NCBI GenBank assembly: GCA_025890175.1
Contig: JANPYM010000001.1
Coordinates: 2,480,717 to 2,544,716, forward strand
Length of the DNA: 64,000 nucleotides
Direction of reading: 5' to 3'
DNA from: Ciborinia camelliae
Lineage: Eukaryota > Ascomycota > Leotiomycetes > Helotiales > Sclerotiniaceae
The notes beneath the pieces are model-generated. The model was not told the origin of the DNA. It saw nothing but the letters and a program-made list of their open reading frames with translations, and did not search any database. Both the position numbers and the translations under genes were made by a program. Of this stretch, positions 30,176-42,405 are shown piece by piece. Positions within the stretch are counted from its first letter, which is position 1. Each line of letters opens with the position of its first letter.

Positions 30176-33100
30176 ATGGAGGACACAGATGTGGCTTCCT
30201 CTGATAAGGCAAGAAATTCAGAGCATTCCTCGGAAATGGATCGAGGGCCTGCAACACAGAACGATATTTCCCAAGGAGATTCGAGTCCATCGGGAAAAGC
30301 AATGGATAGACAGCGCGAGGCTCAGGAATATATTCGCAATCGTCGAGCACAAGCAACTGTCGAAGATGAGGCAGATGAGAATGTAATGGTCGATAACGTT
30401 GCACAATTTGGGCCACAAAATATAAGTAGAGAAAGTGAAGATGATGAACAAAAACTACTTGCTACATTAGCAGAAAAGTACAACTACAATCTATACCTAG
30501 TGAGTCTACAGAATGGAAGCTTCTTCAGTTCCCTCTTGTGTATCCTAACAAAGATACTGATGTTGCAAAGCCCTCGGGAAATTCTGGAAGTCCAGTAATC
30601 GAGCATACGAATTACGCTGCTCAACTACATCGCGCTCATCCTTCATCTTCGTCTCAAACACGTCAAGTAACAGATGGGCATGACTCCTGGCACCACTCTC
30701 GTCCCAGAAATCGATCCGATTCCCCACCCGCCGAGGACCCCCCTCGATCTCCTTGCCCATCAATTCGACAGCTTGATAGTACGCAAATAACCCCTTCTCC
30801 GCCGCCACCTATTCCAACAGCTCCAATCTCCGATTTTCGCCCTGGTCCCATCTTTTCTAACTCACATATGCCTTACCAAACAAATAACCCTCGACCTACG
30901 TACGCAACAAATCTCAGACAATATGCAGATAGGAATAGAATACCGGCCAACAAGCAGATATCCGAGCGATCGGGGTTTGAGAATAATACGACCAATGCTG
31001 GAACACAGCCATCTGTAGCCAGTGAGTACAGATATTTGGGTATCCAAGGTTTGAATTTGGAGATAAACTCACACTTTCTTAGGTCAGCTCTCAGACAGAT
31101 ACAGACATAATCAGATCGTTTCCCCTCCGCATCAAAAGTCTCAGTCGCCGCAGGCTGCACCTACTCAATGGGCGGCACCCAAACCTGCTCGAAACAATAC
31201 CAATATTGTACAGAATTTGCAAGATTCTCAGGCTTTGCAGTTATCGGAATCTGGGCCGCAAGGGTCCAGGCTGCATGCTGTATCCTATTCTTCTCAACCA
31301 CGACAAGATGCTACCCAACAAAATACAGAGCAAGGGCATGATTCCTCACACCCGAACGGCCCAGAGCTCTGGAGCCATAATAATAGGCTTCCGCAAAAGA
31401 ATTACCCAACTCCCGATAGTATATCAAGCAATAGTCGCCGCCAAATGTCTTATGCACCTCAAAACAATGCTCATAACAGTCCTAAATCTTACGGTCATGC
31501 TCCAACAGGGCAAATGGCACCCGTATCACAAAGCCATCACGGAGGCCATGGACATGAAACCTATGGGCCACACCACGAGCTAGGCTCCTCGAACTACGGC
31601 TATGACCGAAATTCTCAAGGAGAATTCAGCCCGCGTATGTCTTTGAGTTCTCCTGGTTAGTCTTTCTAATTGCAAATACTGATTTTTTTTAGCAGCTACG
31701 ATTCCTAACCAGTCAAACTTTACTCCAGAATCTCATGGAAATTCCACTCGCAGCCATCCCGGGGGATACAGTTCGGAACATCAATTCGAACAAGCCATGG
31801 ATGGCCGTAGACCACGTGAGTAATCTAGTATTCATTATAGCAATCCTTACTGAACAATCATCAGAAATGCACGGATCGATGTCATCACCCACTCTTCCTC
31901 GCCAAAATAATTTTGTTGACTGGAGATCGCAGCTTTGCCAGTTATTCAATGCACCAGCCGATAGTCATGACGAAGATCTGTTTAAAATGTTAGAAATGAC
32001 TAGGAGCAAAATTTTGCCAGACAACCGGGAGAACAGCCAGGACAAGTTAGCATTGCCTTATCATACGATCTATAGAGTCAGATGTCATCAAAGGGAACAA
32101 ACCCATATGTTTTTGGACACTCCTTGGCTTGCTACAGACAGTCCGACCGGTGAACATATCCATGGCAGCATGATCGTTAGAAATATCGCTATGCATACCC
32201 AGCAGTATACGAATTTATCGTTCATCGTATACAAAGACTATGCCTGTTGCAAACCAAAGACCAATGTATTGAAGAAATCGAATTCAACAAACCCGAGATC
32301 TGGGGACAGCGAACAGTCCGGTTCAAACGGCGAGAATGAACTCTCTGGATTTCTTGAGGGCGAGTCTGTGTGCTTGGTCGGCAGCGAGCTATCTGCTGGC
32401 CTCAAAAGACTTACTAGGCAGAACATTCAGGAGAATTCATATTACCCTTCATTTAATGTTGGTACCGAGTTTCAAGCACCATATCCATGGTTTTACCACC
32501 AAAGAGCTTCTTTGGAAGAACGCAGACGGCAGCTAAAACCTGAGCTTTTGACTCGTGTAAATTCGTTTGTGGAATACGTTAATGAAAGCTTTGGGCCCGA
32601 ATATGCTATAGTTGATTCACTCCTGAGCCAGGGGAATATCTCGCGCAGATATATGTGCTATCTCTACGTAAGTGAATTTCCGAGTCCCATGGCCATGGTA
32701 AGATTGAGAATTTTTCTGACTTCATGACAATAGAGCCCCGACACCGTCATATTGCGCACCGAAAAAGACCTTGAAGGAAAGCAGAAGGCATATTTGACTA
32801 AATCGTGGCTCCATCTACCGGCAGGAGGGAGTCCTAAAGGAAGTGGGGAGTCTGCTATATTGTCAACGTCGTTGCTCGTATCTTCGTGGACATTCGATGG
32901 TCTCTTTCAAGAGAATGTTAAGTCAATCACGATTGATGATTTCACAACCTCAGAAGAAGTGGTAAAAATCACTGCTCTTAGCACTTATCCAATGCGCTAT
33001 GCCGATCCCACTATTGGAACATCTCTTAGAAAACAGGGAGAAATGTTCTGGAAATTCCGCAGCCCCTGCTATATATACTATAGTGAAGAAGATGGATCGG

Positions 33101-34377
33101 AAGATAATATTGTAGGCAAATCCAATGACTAACCCAATCCTTGCAAATTGGCTAATTGCTGAATTTACGTATAGGGGCAGTCTAGGTATATGATTGACGT
33201 CGAAACGTACAAGAAATTGCACTCCAAGTCCGCTGGAGCCGAATTGCCCAATCGTGATGATTTAGGTCCTTTGGTGATGGCATCTGATGCACCACCGGAG
33301 GGTGTTTTCACACTTCTTCTACCTGACAAGATCATTGGATTCAATATAAGTGAAAAGAGATGGGGTTTGTGGCACAATATTCAATGCTCGTTGTCTTGTT
33401 TGCTAATGTGCTTCATCAGTCAACCTCGAAGTTAGTCGCATGTACTCGGTGAAATGGAATAAAGATGCATTTGAATCTTTAGCTAGAGATAACGATACCA
33501 AGATCCTCATTACATCTTTAGTCGCAAACCAAATCAAAGATCAAAAAAGCCCAGGCCTCATTGGCAGGAAGGGAAGTGGCTCAATTATACTATTACATGG
33601 GTAAGCGATTCATAAATTTGAAACTTCGATCTTTGAGGCTAACAATAAACCAATAGCCCTTCCGGAACTGGCAAAACGATGACAGCGGAAAGCGTAGCAG
33701 AGGTAGTGGAGAAACCACTCTACATAACCTCATGCAGCGAACTAGGAACCACACCAGAAGAAGTCGAAAAAACCCTCGAGCAGATCTTCCACCTTGGGAG
33801 AGCTTGGAAATGCGTTATACTCCTTGAAGAAGCCGAAATGTTCCTCGAGAAGAGAACCTTGGATCTTCGTCGCAACGCATTAGTCTCTATATTTTCACGT
33901 GTTCTCGGGTCATATAATGGGATTATCATTCTCACAAGTTCTCCTATCACCACCATGGATGAGGTTCTCAAATCGCGGATTCAACTTTCCTTCCGCTATA
34001 CTCCCCTCACTTTGATCCAACGAGCCAAAATATGGGAAAAACATATCACGCAGCTCGAATCTCTCGAATCGCTCTTTAACCCCTCGACGATAAATATATC
34101 CGAGCTCAGAGCAAATCTATCGGTGCTTGCTAAATACAAGCTCAATGGACACGAAATCGGACATGCGGTTAGAACGGCGCGACAACTAGCTCTATGGAAG
34201 GGAATCCCCATGGGCTTTGAAGAAATACAGTATGCAGTAAGCGTTGCGGGAAGAAACGAATATCCAGATGAAGAAGAAAAGAAGGGAACAAGGGAAACGG
34301 CGAATGGAGTTGTAGAAGAGGCGGATGAGGATCCTTATGATGGTATGGAGGATCTAATGAGTGTTGCTGGGTTATGA
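30176..34377 (+). CDS. Large AAA+ ATPase (fungal family with long N-terminal part), apparent frameshift
   Basis: Segments: 30176 to about 30500 (frame 1), about 30501-31021 (frame 2), then exons 31083-31655, 31693-31815, 31865-32667, 32734-33111, 33175-33364, 33420-33600 and 33657-34377; about 1271 residues. The first 480 or so residues are low-complexity (Ser, Gln, Pro). Then comes a conserved region (FVDWRSQLCQLFN ... LPYHTIYRVRCH) and the ATPase. Walker A is GPSGTGKT, split by the last intron. The Walker B region reads CVILLEEAEMFLE, where most relatives have LLDEAD, and sensor 1 reads IIILTSSP, where relatives have LTSNR. SRIQLSFRY holds the arginine finger. Near 30500 one base is needed to keep the frame (one G lost from a GG), or else an intron of only 23-29 nt. 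The Asp-to-Glu change may weaken hydrolysis. Function of the family is unknown. Confidence 0.82.
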
Positions 34378-37325
34378 TTGATGAGTAAGGTTAATGAGTT
34401 ATGATTGGAATTAGCGAGCCTTTCTTTTTATTTCTACGGATGATGTGGCTTGGTTTCCTTGATCACTCTTGTGTCCTCATACATTTGAGTTTGAGTTTGC
34501 GGTTTTTTTGTGCTTCTTTCTGCTTTTTTTCGGCGTATATACCAACCATTCTTGCATAATGATTAGTAGGATAGTACTGTAGGGGGATACATACTTATGC
34601 TGAGATTATAAATATAACTTTCTATCGATACCTACAGGTATATAAATAAGAACTCTTAAACCAGGGTCTATTGTATCTACAGGGAGTTTCATAGTTCTTA
34701 ACTTCTTCCATGTTGAAACTTGAATATATTTCAACAAGTAGGAATGTTAATTTTTTCTGATTATCTCAGTATATCAAGCTCAATGTTGTAAAATATCAAT
34801 CCATTATATCTGAATGAATCAAACTCTTTGCTTTCTCACGCTCTACACCTATCTACACTTTAAATTATCAGTTACGTTTCTATGAAATAACTATATCTAA
34901 ATCCCTATCCCAATTTGATTTTCAAGTTACTAGTGCCAGTAATATTATAAAATATCTATCTATCTACCCATTACACCTAGACTCATGAGACTCTTTTAAA
35001 TTGTTTTCTCGGCCTCTACATTTACACTCTCGATGGTGATACGGTTGATTAACACGTATATGGAAATATGAAATCATTGTCGTATTGAGAATTAAGTGTT
35101 AAAAGGAATGTACAGGTACCTATGTATATGTGCGTGGGATGCCTAATACTACATTCATTTATATCACAATAATTGCATTCTATGCTACTAGTACCGAAGA
35201 TATTCAATATCTGAGTCCCTATAATATTCAATACCACCAGGTAGAAAGATGTAGGTACAAATAAACTCTTCATATTCCGTATTATGATTACAACACCGCT
35301 AAATTTTAAAGCTAGCCCTCCCTAGGTGGGTAGGTATTTTTATTCCGTGTCAATTCAGATGCCCCTTTACTAATACTAGATAGATGTTGATTTTAAAGCA
35401 TTTTGATTCGGAACTCCAATATTGAAATATTCTTTTAACGAATTTCGATGTTTTGAATACAGAAGACGTTGTTTTAAATCCCCATTGATTTGTGAGATAA
35501 TTAGCCTTCCACGACGGCTGTTCTCATCATAGTATCATGGACATCCATCTCCACCCAAACCAATGCACTAGGATATATCCCGTAGCAGGGACTCGAAATA
35601 ATTGTTTCAATCTTTCACTGGTGCCGATTGTTTTTGTTTCACTTGTGCCTTTTGCTTGTGAAGATTTGCTTTTAACCCTTTCTTCGTGGGATTGTACTGG
35701 CAGAATTACCAGTCCTTTCATCAACAGATTCCAGTTCTGGGATATTATAATAATTAAAATATTGTTATTCAAATAAGCCATTTGGATCCTCCTCTTAATC
35801 GATCCCGAGATAAAGTTCTGGGCTACTGCAACTTTTTCGATGGACGTAATTCAGTTTTCATAATACGATATACTATCACGAGGTGAAGGGAAAAAAGAAT
35901 CATCAATATCAGGCATTGGAATAATATTGTAGTAAACTACCTATGAAGAAAGAAGAAAGGGTTAGGTTCTGATCAAAAAGAAGTTGCTTGAATACCCTCT
36001 CTCTAACTCCTGGCTAAGCTCCTACCCTAACCCTAACGCCATGCGTGAGGCTGCGACCCTGACAGCTCCTGGGCTGATATATATCGTATTAGATCCTGAA
36101 TATGCGCCCCCATTGTGCTGTAGTATACTGTCATGCCTAGGCCTCTGCCTAGTGAGTGCCATGTAGCTAGTCACCTGATCACCACCCATATTAGATGGTG
36201 ATCCTCTGAAGAGGATCCTTTCCTCTTCAGCATAGTTCTTTTATCTGACTACATATCCTAGACCTCATTCCATAGTATGCATTTGGTGACGTGCCTGACA
36301 GATCCAAATATCCTAGTTTACTTTTGATATTCTTAGAATATGTAATCACCGTGCCTGGATGATAGTCTTTGCTTCTCTAGCTCCTACCTTAACATCCTAG
36401 ATTCTCATCTAAATAGATCTATATCCTTTAGATCTGATTATTACACAAAAGCATACAGTTATTACGTCATAGTTCAGTTATATACTGTATCCAAATACAA
36501 GTCATTGGAGAATAACATTTTATTGTTTCTTGAAAGATGAAGTTTACTATATACTCAGCTCAATAATGGTGCACAATATTGAACAGTAGTTTTCCCGATT
36601 ATCAATGATCTATTGTATCTAATTGTGGACTATTAAGAAATCGTCATCTGTTGTTTATCTCAAGATTAGATATAGCCTACATCTGATTGAAAGATATCAG
36701 AGAAGATTGTACAGTTGTTCAATGAATATTGAGTGATCTATTCTACTTATATGTAAATTATTGGAAATAGTCTTTTGATGTTTGTCCTAGAAACAAACAA
36801 GAAGTACATTCAGCCAAAGTTTTGAGGAAAGACTGTATAGTCATTTCTTAAACTTGCAATGATCTATTGTACTTAGTTCTAAGCTGTTGGAGAATAGCCT
36901 TGTCTTGCTAATTTCAGAACTAAATAAAGATTATCTTCAATGATGACCAATGATGACCTATGAGACGAGACTATTCAATTGTTTGTAAGTAAATAAGGAG
37001 TATACTCACATCTAAATTTTACAAGTCAGGATGTTCATTCACTCTTTTCCGTAGGGTAAGTCGGATATGTCACAAAACTTACCCGACGGATAAAGCTCAA
37101 CAATTCTCCTTTTCTTAATTTAACTTCCACATTCATATAATGAAAATTTCCCACCTTTATTTAGCTAACAGTGAATACTATAGGCGAAGGACTCCGCCAC
37201 AATCTCTTTAAAATAAAAAATTCTTTGAATATTCAAGGACTACCGTACTAATACTTCCCCTTAAAAGATTCCTCTACTTAACACTTACACTTTCCATCAA
37301 CAACAAAGTGCACCGCTTCTTCAAA
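34378..37325. other. AT-rich desert with tandem repeats
   Basis: Nearly 3 kb without a convincing gene. It contains four diverged tandem copies at 36480-37010. A minus-strand frame at 35527-35781 (HEERVKSKSSQAKG ... LKQLFRVPATGYILV) reads partly like protein but has no identified family. A 2-unit CCCTAA motif at 36025-36036 is too short to be telomeric. Confidence 0.5.
36480..37010. repeat. Four diverged tandem repeats, unit about 127 bp
   Basis: Each unit ends in a variant of TGATCTATTSTAYYTA (36606, 36733 and 36862 region), and each next unit opens with TYAT-TGGAGAATAR-type sequence followed by ARATTAG/GAACTAAATA-type sequence. Successive copies differ mostly by transitions and are AT-rich, as expected of a RIP-mutated satellite. 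Confidence 0.6.
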
Positions 37326-38931
37326 ATGGCGGAATCAATGCCCACGGGTGCAAATGCAGAATTTCCAGACAATGCTCGCTCAGCAAGGGTTCTTGTTGAA
37401 TTGGATTCAAGTGAGACAAATGAATACCGTTTTGAGAGATTTTGTAAGTTTCCCCTTCCCTTCTCAGTTCCATAGTCTCGCAACTACATCTCATACGCAT
37501 TCCCTTACCTTACTTTCCATAAAACTCCATCAAAGACTCATACCAATAACATCTCTCCAGACTACGAATACGTCCGTAAACTTCTTCTCCGCACCACGAG
37601 CTGGGAGGAAGCATTTGCTCTCTACCAAACCCCCACCCACAATGCCGGCACCCCTGTATTCTTCAAAGAGTACGATCTCCCCGGTGTTCAAAAAAGATAT
37701 GCACAAGCGCGAAGAAAGCTGGAGAAGTTCATTAAGGTTAATAATGAGCGAGCAGAGCTACGCGAGAACAATGCTGGGCGTGATGAAAAGCTTTGGTTGT
37801 ATTGGGAACCGAGAAGGGTATTTCCGCCTTTGCCTACCATGGATTGGGAGGCTGTTAAAGCACGAGGTGCTGCACGATTTGAGGCTGCTAACCCTGGGGT
37901 GAGTTTAAATATGAAGGGAGATAGTGGGGATGTGGATGAGGATGTTTGCTGATTTTATTTTAGTGGGCTCTTGATAAGGGTGTTTTTGTAAAGACTGGAC
38001 AGGCTGATGTTGTGGCTGGATTGGGTTCGCCTGTTGCTCGGAACTCTTCTGCAGCTGGGGGTTCTGCTCGACCAGATTCTGCTTTTGGAATGGAATCTGC
38101 TGGATTGGGCTCTCCTCCTCTGCCAGAGGCTTCTTTTGCAATGGACTCATCTAGATTAGGCCGTTCCACTCTACCAGAGTCTTCTGGAATGGACTTTTCT
38201 TATGAGATGGATTCTGCTTCTTTTGGAATGGACCCAACTAGATTACTAGGCTCTTCCACTCAACCAGATTCTTCTTATGGAATGGAACTTTCTTATGGAG
38301 TGGATTATTCCCATCTAACGGATCCTTTTAGACAGAACACTCTTCCTAGGATGGGTCCGCCTGCTGCGATGAGCCATTCTGCTAGATTTGGTTCTAGTAT
38401 TATTGGTGGGGACTCTTCTGCTCCGCCAGGTTCTTTTCTTCCACCAGATTATCCTCATGGAGTGTCGATGGCCGAGCTCCTTGCTGATGCTCGACGAAGC
38501 GGACAAGAACCTTCCGCTCTCACAGGCTCTTCCACTCCCACGGGCTCTTCTACTCGACAAGTCTCTTCTACCCGACCAGGTCCTTCTACCCGACGATGCC
38601 GTTCTACTCGACGAGGCACTTCTACACGACGAGGATCTTCTACTCGAGCTTCTACTCGATCGGGCGCTTCTACCCGACCAGGCAGTTTAATTCGACCGGG
38701 CCCTTCTACTCGATCAGGCGCTTCTACTCGAAGATGCTCTTCTACCCAACTCAGTTCTTCTGTTCCTGAAACTTCTTCTACCCCTGTCTCGAATGTAAGT
38801 TTCCATCTCCCATTTCCGTCAAAAAATGAAAAAAGAACTAAGAAATTGGACAGGACAACACTACCCCTTCATTTAATAATGACACGGATCCTTTTATCAC
38901 AAATGCGGGAGATTCCTTTATCGGCGAGTAG
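37326..38931 (+). CDS. Hypothetical protein with long STR-G repeat region
   Basis: Four exons, 37326-37443, 37561-37898, 37964-38794 and 38854-38931, give 454 residues with a closed frame. The N-terminal 150 residues look globular and helical (YEYVRKLLLRTTSWEEAFALY ... RRKLEKFIKVNNERAELRE ... LYWEPRRVFPPLPTMDWEA). From about residue 165 the protein is low-complexity. First come Met/Asp/Ser-rich units (SFGMDPTRLLGSS, SYGMELSYG), then about 15 copies of STR(R/P/S)-G-x-S between 38520 and 38760. The short C-terminal exon is DNTTPSFNNDTDPF. No signal peptide or helix. The basic S/T-R repeats could bind RNA or DNA or be phosphorylated; no function is recognised. Confidence 0.7.
38515..38755 (+). 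repeat. Coding tandem repeat, TCTACTCGA-type units
   Basis: About fifteen imperfect 15- to 18-base units built on TCTACYCGACNAGG encode the S-T-R-x-G repeats. All length differences are multiples of three. Confidence 0.75.
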
Positions 38932-39167
38932 AATTGAGCGAAGACGAAGCAGATTAATTTGCCAAGATGATTAGGGGTATGAGAATTAAATTTGATAGGG
39001 ATGCGGGTGGAAGTCAAACGCAAGCTGTAGTGGATTTTAACGGCAATGGGGAAGTTGATTCATTCAGAGGCATAAGCTTCAATACATACATGGGTTCAGT
39101 ATCAGAATAATACAATGGTTCATAATTTCTACGATCAATGATATCCGTAAGCAAGAACATCTAATAT

Positions 39168-41033
39168 CTAATGAGCAAACCTAAAATCCAACCTCTGACT
39201 CCCAGTCTCCTTGGTATTCCTCTTATAGTCCCGCTGGTCCTCAGGTGATAATGCATTCCATACCTTCTCCTTCTGTTTATTCCTCATCACATAATAAACC
39301 TTCGTCAGTAAAAACACCACAATGGCCGCGATATTAATAATAATGAGCTGAGTGTTTCCCCGATGATATAACGGTTTATCATCGGTTCTATAGATAAAAT
39401 TTCCGCATATATTTCCAAGTTGCACCGACATATTGTACAGAGCACTGGACACGGATCGAGTTCCTACATTGTTGGAGTTCTTGGATGTCCATGCTACGAG
39501 AATGGCGTGGCAGTAGGGATATGAGAGGAGAACGGTGACGAGGGCATAGGTATTCCAAGCTTGGACTCCTGAACCGGGCCAGAAGCGGAGGGCGATGATA
39601 CATGGAAGAGTCCAGAGGGGTTGTATCATAGAGACAAGAGTTCTTTCGTTGGTGCGCTCAGATAGTTGGGTGATGAGGAGTAACATGATGATGTGAAAGA
39701 CGGAATAAGGAATTGTCAACAAATTGGTGTTGAAGGTGCTGAATCCCAGATTTTTCAAAGTGAGAGTGATGTAAGAAGCAGGTGGTGTTTGAGGGATATA
39801 TGCGATCAGGCCGATAGCGTATAAGGGCCAGAGATCATAATCTTTGGCAGCATTCCAAAGTCTCTTTGGTGTAATAGCTTGTCGATTGTGCATATCGCCC
39901 TTTGAAGGATCATCTCGGAGGACTCGGTTGACGACGATTGATATCTCACGGTCGGTAAACCAGCCTTTGGGTCGATACCATGCTTTCGTTTGTACTGCAG
40001 ATGCTGGCATCATAAAAAATGAAGATAGGCCAACCATCAAGGTAATCAATCCCTCGATTAAGAAAAGCCAACGCCATCCTGCCCATCCCGATACACCTCT
40101 GAGGTGGAGTAGAGCGAAGGCAAGAATTGATGTAACGATGGTAGTCCCAGAGAGTGTAGTCCAGAAGAAGCTGAGTCTGACAGGAAGTTCTCTAGATGTG
40201 TAGAAGTATGATAACCACAATACGATATCTGGGATGAACCCGCCCTATTAATTGGTGAGTTACAATGTGCCAAGTTCGGAATTGATGTTAAAACCGACTT
40301 CAAGAAGACCCAGCATACTTCGTGTAGCATAGAACCCAGATTTGCCTTGAATCGCACATTGAGACATCGCAACTACCGACCAGAGAGTTATCTGCATTGG
40401 AATCCATCTATCTGGTCCAATCTTCTTCGAGATCAATTGTGAAGGTAATTCGGCTAGTAAGAACGAGAAGAGAAATATGTTATTGCCAAGATTGTATTCT
40501 ATGAAATATCAGTCTCGAGTACTCTCTGACTGAGCGAAAAGCTATGATCAATATACCATTTGTAGTTAAATGTAGGTCATTCAACAAATTATCCGCAACG
40601 GCTTGTACCAAATTTCCACGGTCGACTTGTAGACCGAAGAACATTACGCACTTTATTGGTGTCAACAACGATCCAAAAGATTCCGGAATCTCAAACTTAC
40701 AGCCCAGAGACAAACTCGCCAGTCCAACCTTCGAACTAGTCGTCGCTCTTCTTCCTCGGTCCATGTGAAATTCGGATCAAATACATGTCGGCATTCGTAT
40801 TGTGACTTTTCATAAATCCCAGTCCAATGTTCTGTTACATCGGGGTCTAGAAAAGGGTTTTTGACAAAGGCTGATCCATCTTCATCCGAGTCGGAGGTAT
40901 TGGAAACGAAGGTTGCGGTCTTTGCGGGAATGGGGTCGCCAAAAGTTGTTGCTTCCTCGTACTGGAGTGTTTCCCCTGATTTTCGCGAGGCATTGCTCTC
41001 AGGTTCCGATTTGTCTGTGGCAATCTTAGACAT
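39168..41033 (-). CDS. Dal5/ACS-family MFS anion transporter
   Basis: Exons 41033-40701, 40650-40557, 40498-40299 and 40244-39168 give 567 residues, all GT-AG. The start is the ATG of [13 protein letters not shown]; a long hydrophilic N-terminus ends in [17 protein letters not shown], the sequence just before helix 1 in the fungal allantoate/pantothenate/cysteine permease group (TC 2.A.1.14). Helices then carry [53 protein letters not shown] and [14 protein letters not shown], all standard for the group. The C-terminus ([19 protein letters not shown]) is also typical. Plasma-membrane importer of an organic anion. The neighbouring TauD dioxygenase (1.37 kb upstream, same strand) suggests a sulfonate or sulfur amino acid, as yeast members YCT1 and SOA1 carry such substrates. 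Confidence 0.9.
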
Positions 41034-42405
41034 CTTGGAGTGGGAGTGAGCCTGCTGTCTACTGCGGCCGATACTGAGGTGTAGCAAGCTGGATATTTAA
41101 ATAATCTGGTGGTTGAGAGATCTGTTTATGATGCGATATCATCTCTATTGTGATTGGTGCGAAAGAAGGAGGGTTATCTGCATGAATACGGGACCACCGA
41201 GGGTGGTCGCATATTGAGAAAGATCCACAGGAAATCACACAATACCGGTAGAGGCATCTCGGAGTATTATTGCAGGTAAACTATCGTGAGAAAGACGACA
41301 CTGGACAATACTATTACCCATACCGAGTAGTCTCGGGTCGAGACTGACCTCTAGTCCGTTGCACTATTTCCCCAAGAAAAAATATATTGCTAAAAACTAC
41401 AAAGTTTCCATATTTTGACATGATATAACCCCAGGAAGTGCTTTTAGATGGCGCATAAATCAGGTTCATAGAACAAATTCCTTGTTTGTAAATGCATATT
41501 GCGTGGATATCGAAGAATCATCAGCTCCCCCACATAAGAGTAGATATCGCAGCATATTCTAAAGTAGTCGTGAATACCCTTGTGGAAAGGACATCATAAT
41601 CACTAATTTGATATGAGAGAATCTCTAGCGCACTTGTCGCCATCAATACCCGTTCCATAATTTACCTTTCAAAGTCCACTGACAAGAGTAGCACAAGATC
41701 ATGCATCTGGCCGCAAGCACGAAATTCTTATCAGTTCTTACTACTTAGGTGCATGATAGTCCATCTTGCATCAGAATAGCTGCAAGATTTGAGCAGTGAG
41801 AACCAATGTAACGGGTCATTGGTTTGGTGCGGGTGTGGCATGCAATGCCTGTAAAACATATGTTGTCATCTGTCCCCGGACTTTCGTGATTGTTTCGCGG
41901 GAGATTCAATTTTTCGGAAAATCCAAAAAGAAAATGTACCCTTGCGATTCACTATGGAGTGTACGGCGCGAACAACATGCTGCCAATTGCTTGGATTTTG
42001 CTGCTTTCCGCAAACAGCCATTTCCATTCCCTTTGAATCATCTGTATGTGTGTCGATTCAAAATCAGATGTTGCAGCGAACTTGACCAGTAGGGCCACGT
42101 GACTTCAACATGATGGTCAATGCACGCATCCACGATTCTTTTCTACTTTCCAAGTCAAATGAGCTCAAGTTAAAAGAAATACAGGTAGAATGAGAATGAA
42201 ACATGTTGTCTCTTGTGGTATAGAATTTGTTTCGAGCCATACCTTCGATGTTGATATACATTTACGAATGTTAGCGAGCAGACAGACATTGACTCATTCA
42301 CCGATCCTAGTGCAACAAGGCAGCTTCCCAAAATCCAGCTCACAATAAGCAGTACCAATCATTTTCATTTCATTTCATCATTATTTTTGTCGGCGACTGT
42401 ATACA
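41034..42405. promoter_or_regulatory. Upstream region of the transporter with two palindromes
   Basis: This 1.37 kb lies between the TauD stop and the transporter start. Within 180 bp of the transporter ATG are ATGAT-5-ATCAT at 41128-41142 and a perfect 7-bp inverted repeat GACCACC-GAG-GGTGGTC at 41192-41208. The first includes an 8 of 10 match to the ATGRYRYCAT site of the Neurospora sulfur regulator CYS3. No gene seen in the rest. Confidence 0.4.

Noticed and set aside
36025..36036. CCCTAACCCTAA, possible interstitial telomere repeat
   Set aside because: Only two units with degenerate neighbours; expected by chance in 64 kb of AT-rich DNA with many TA-rich words.
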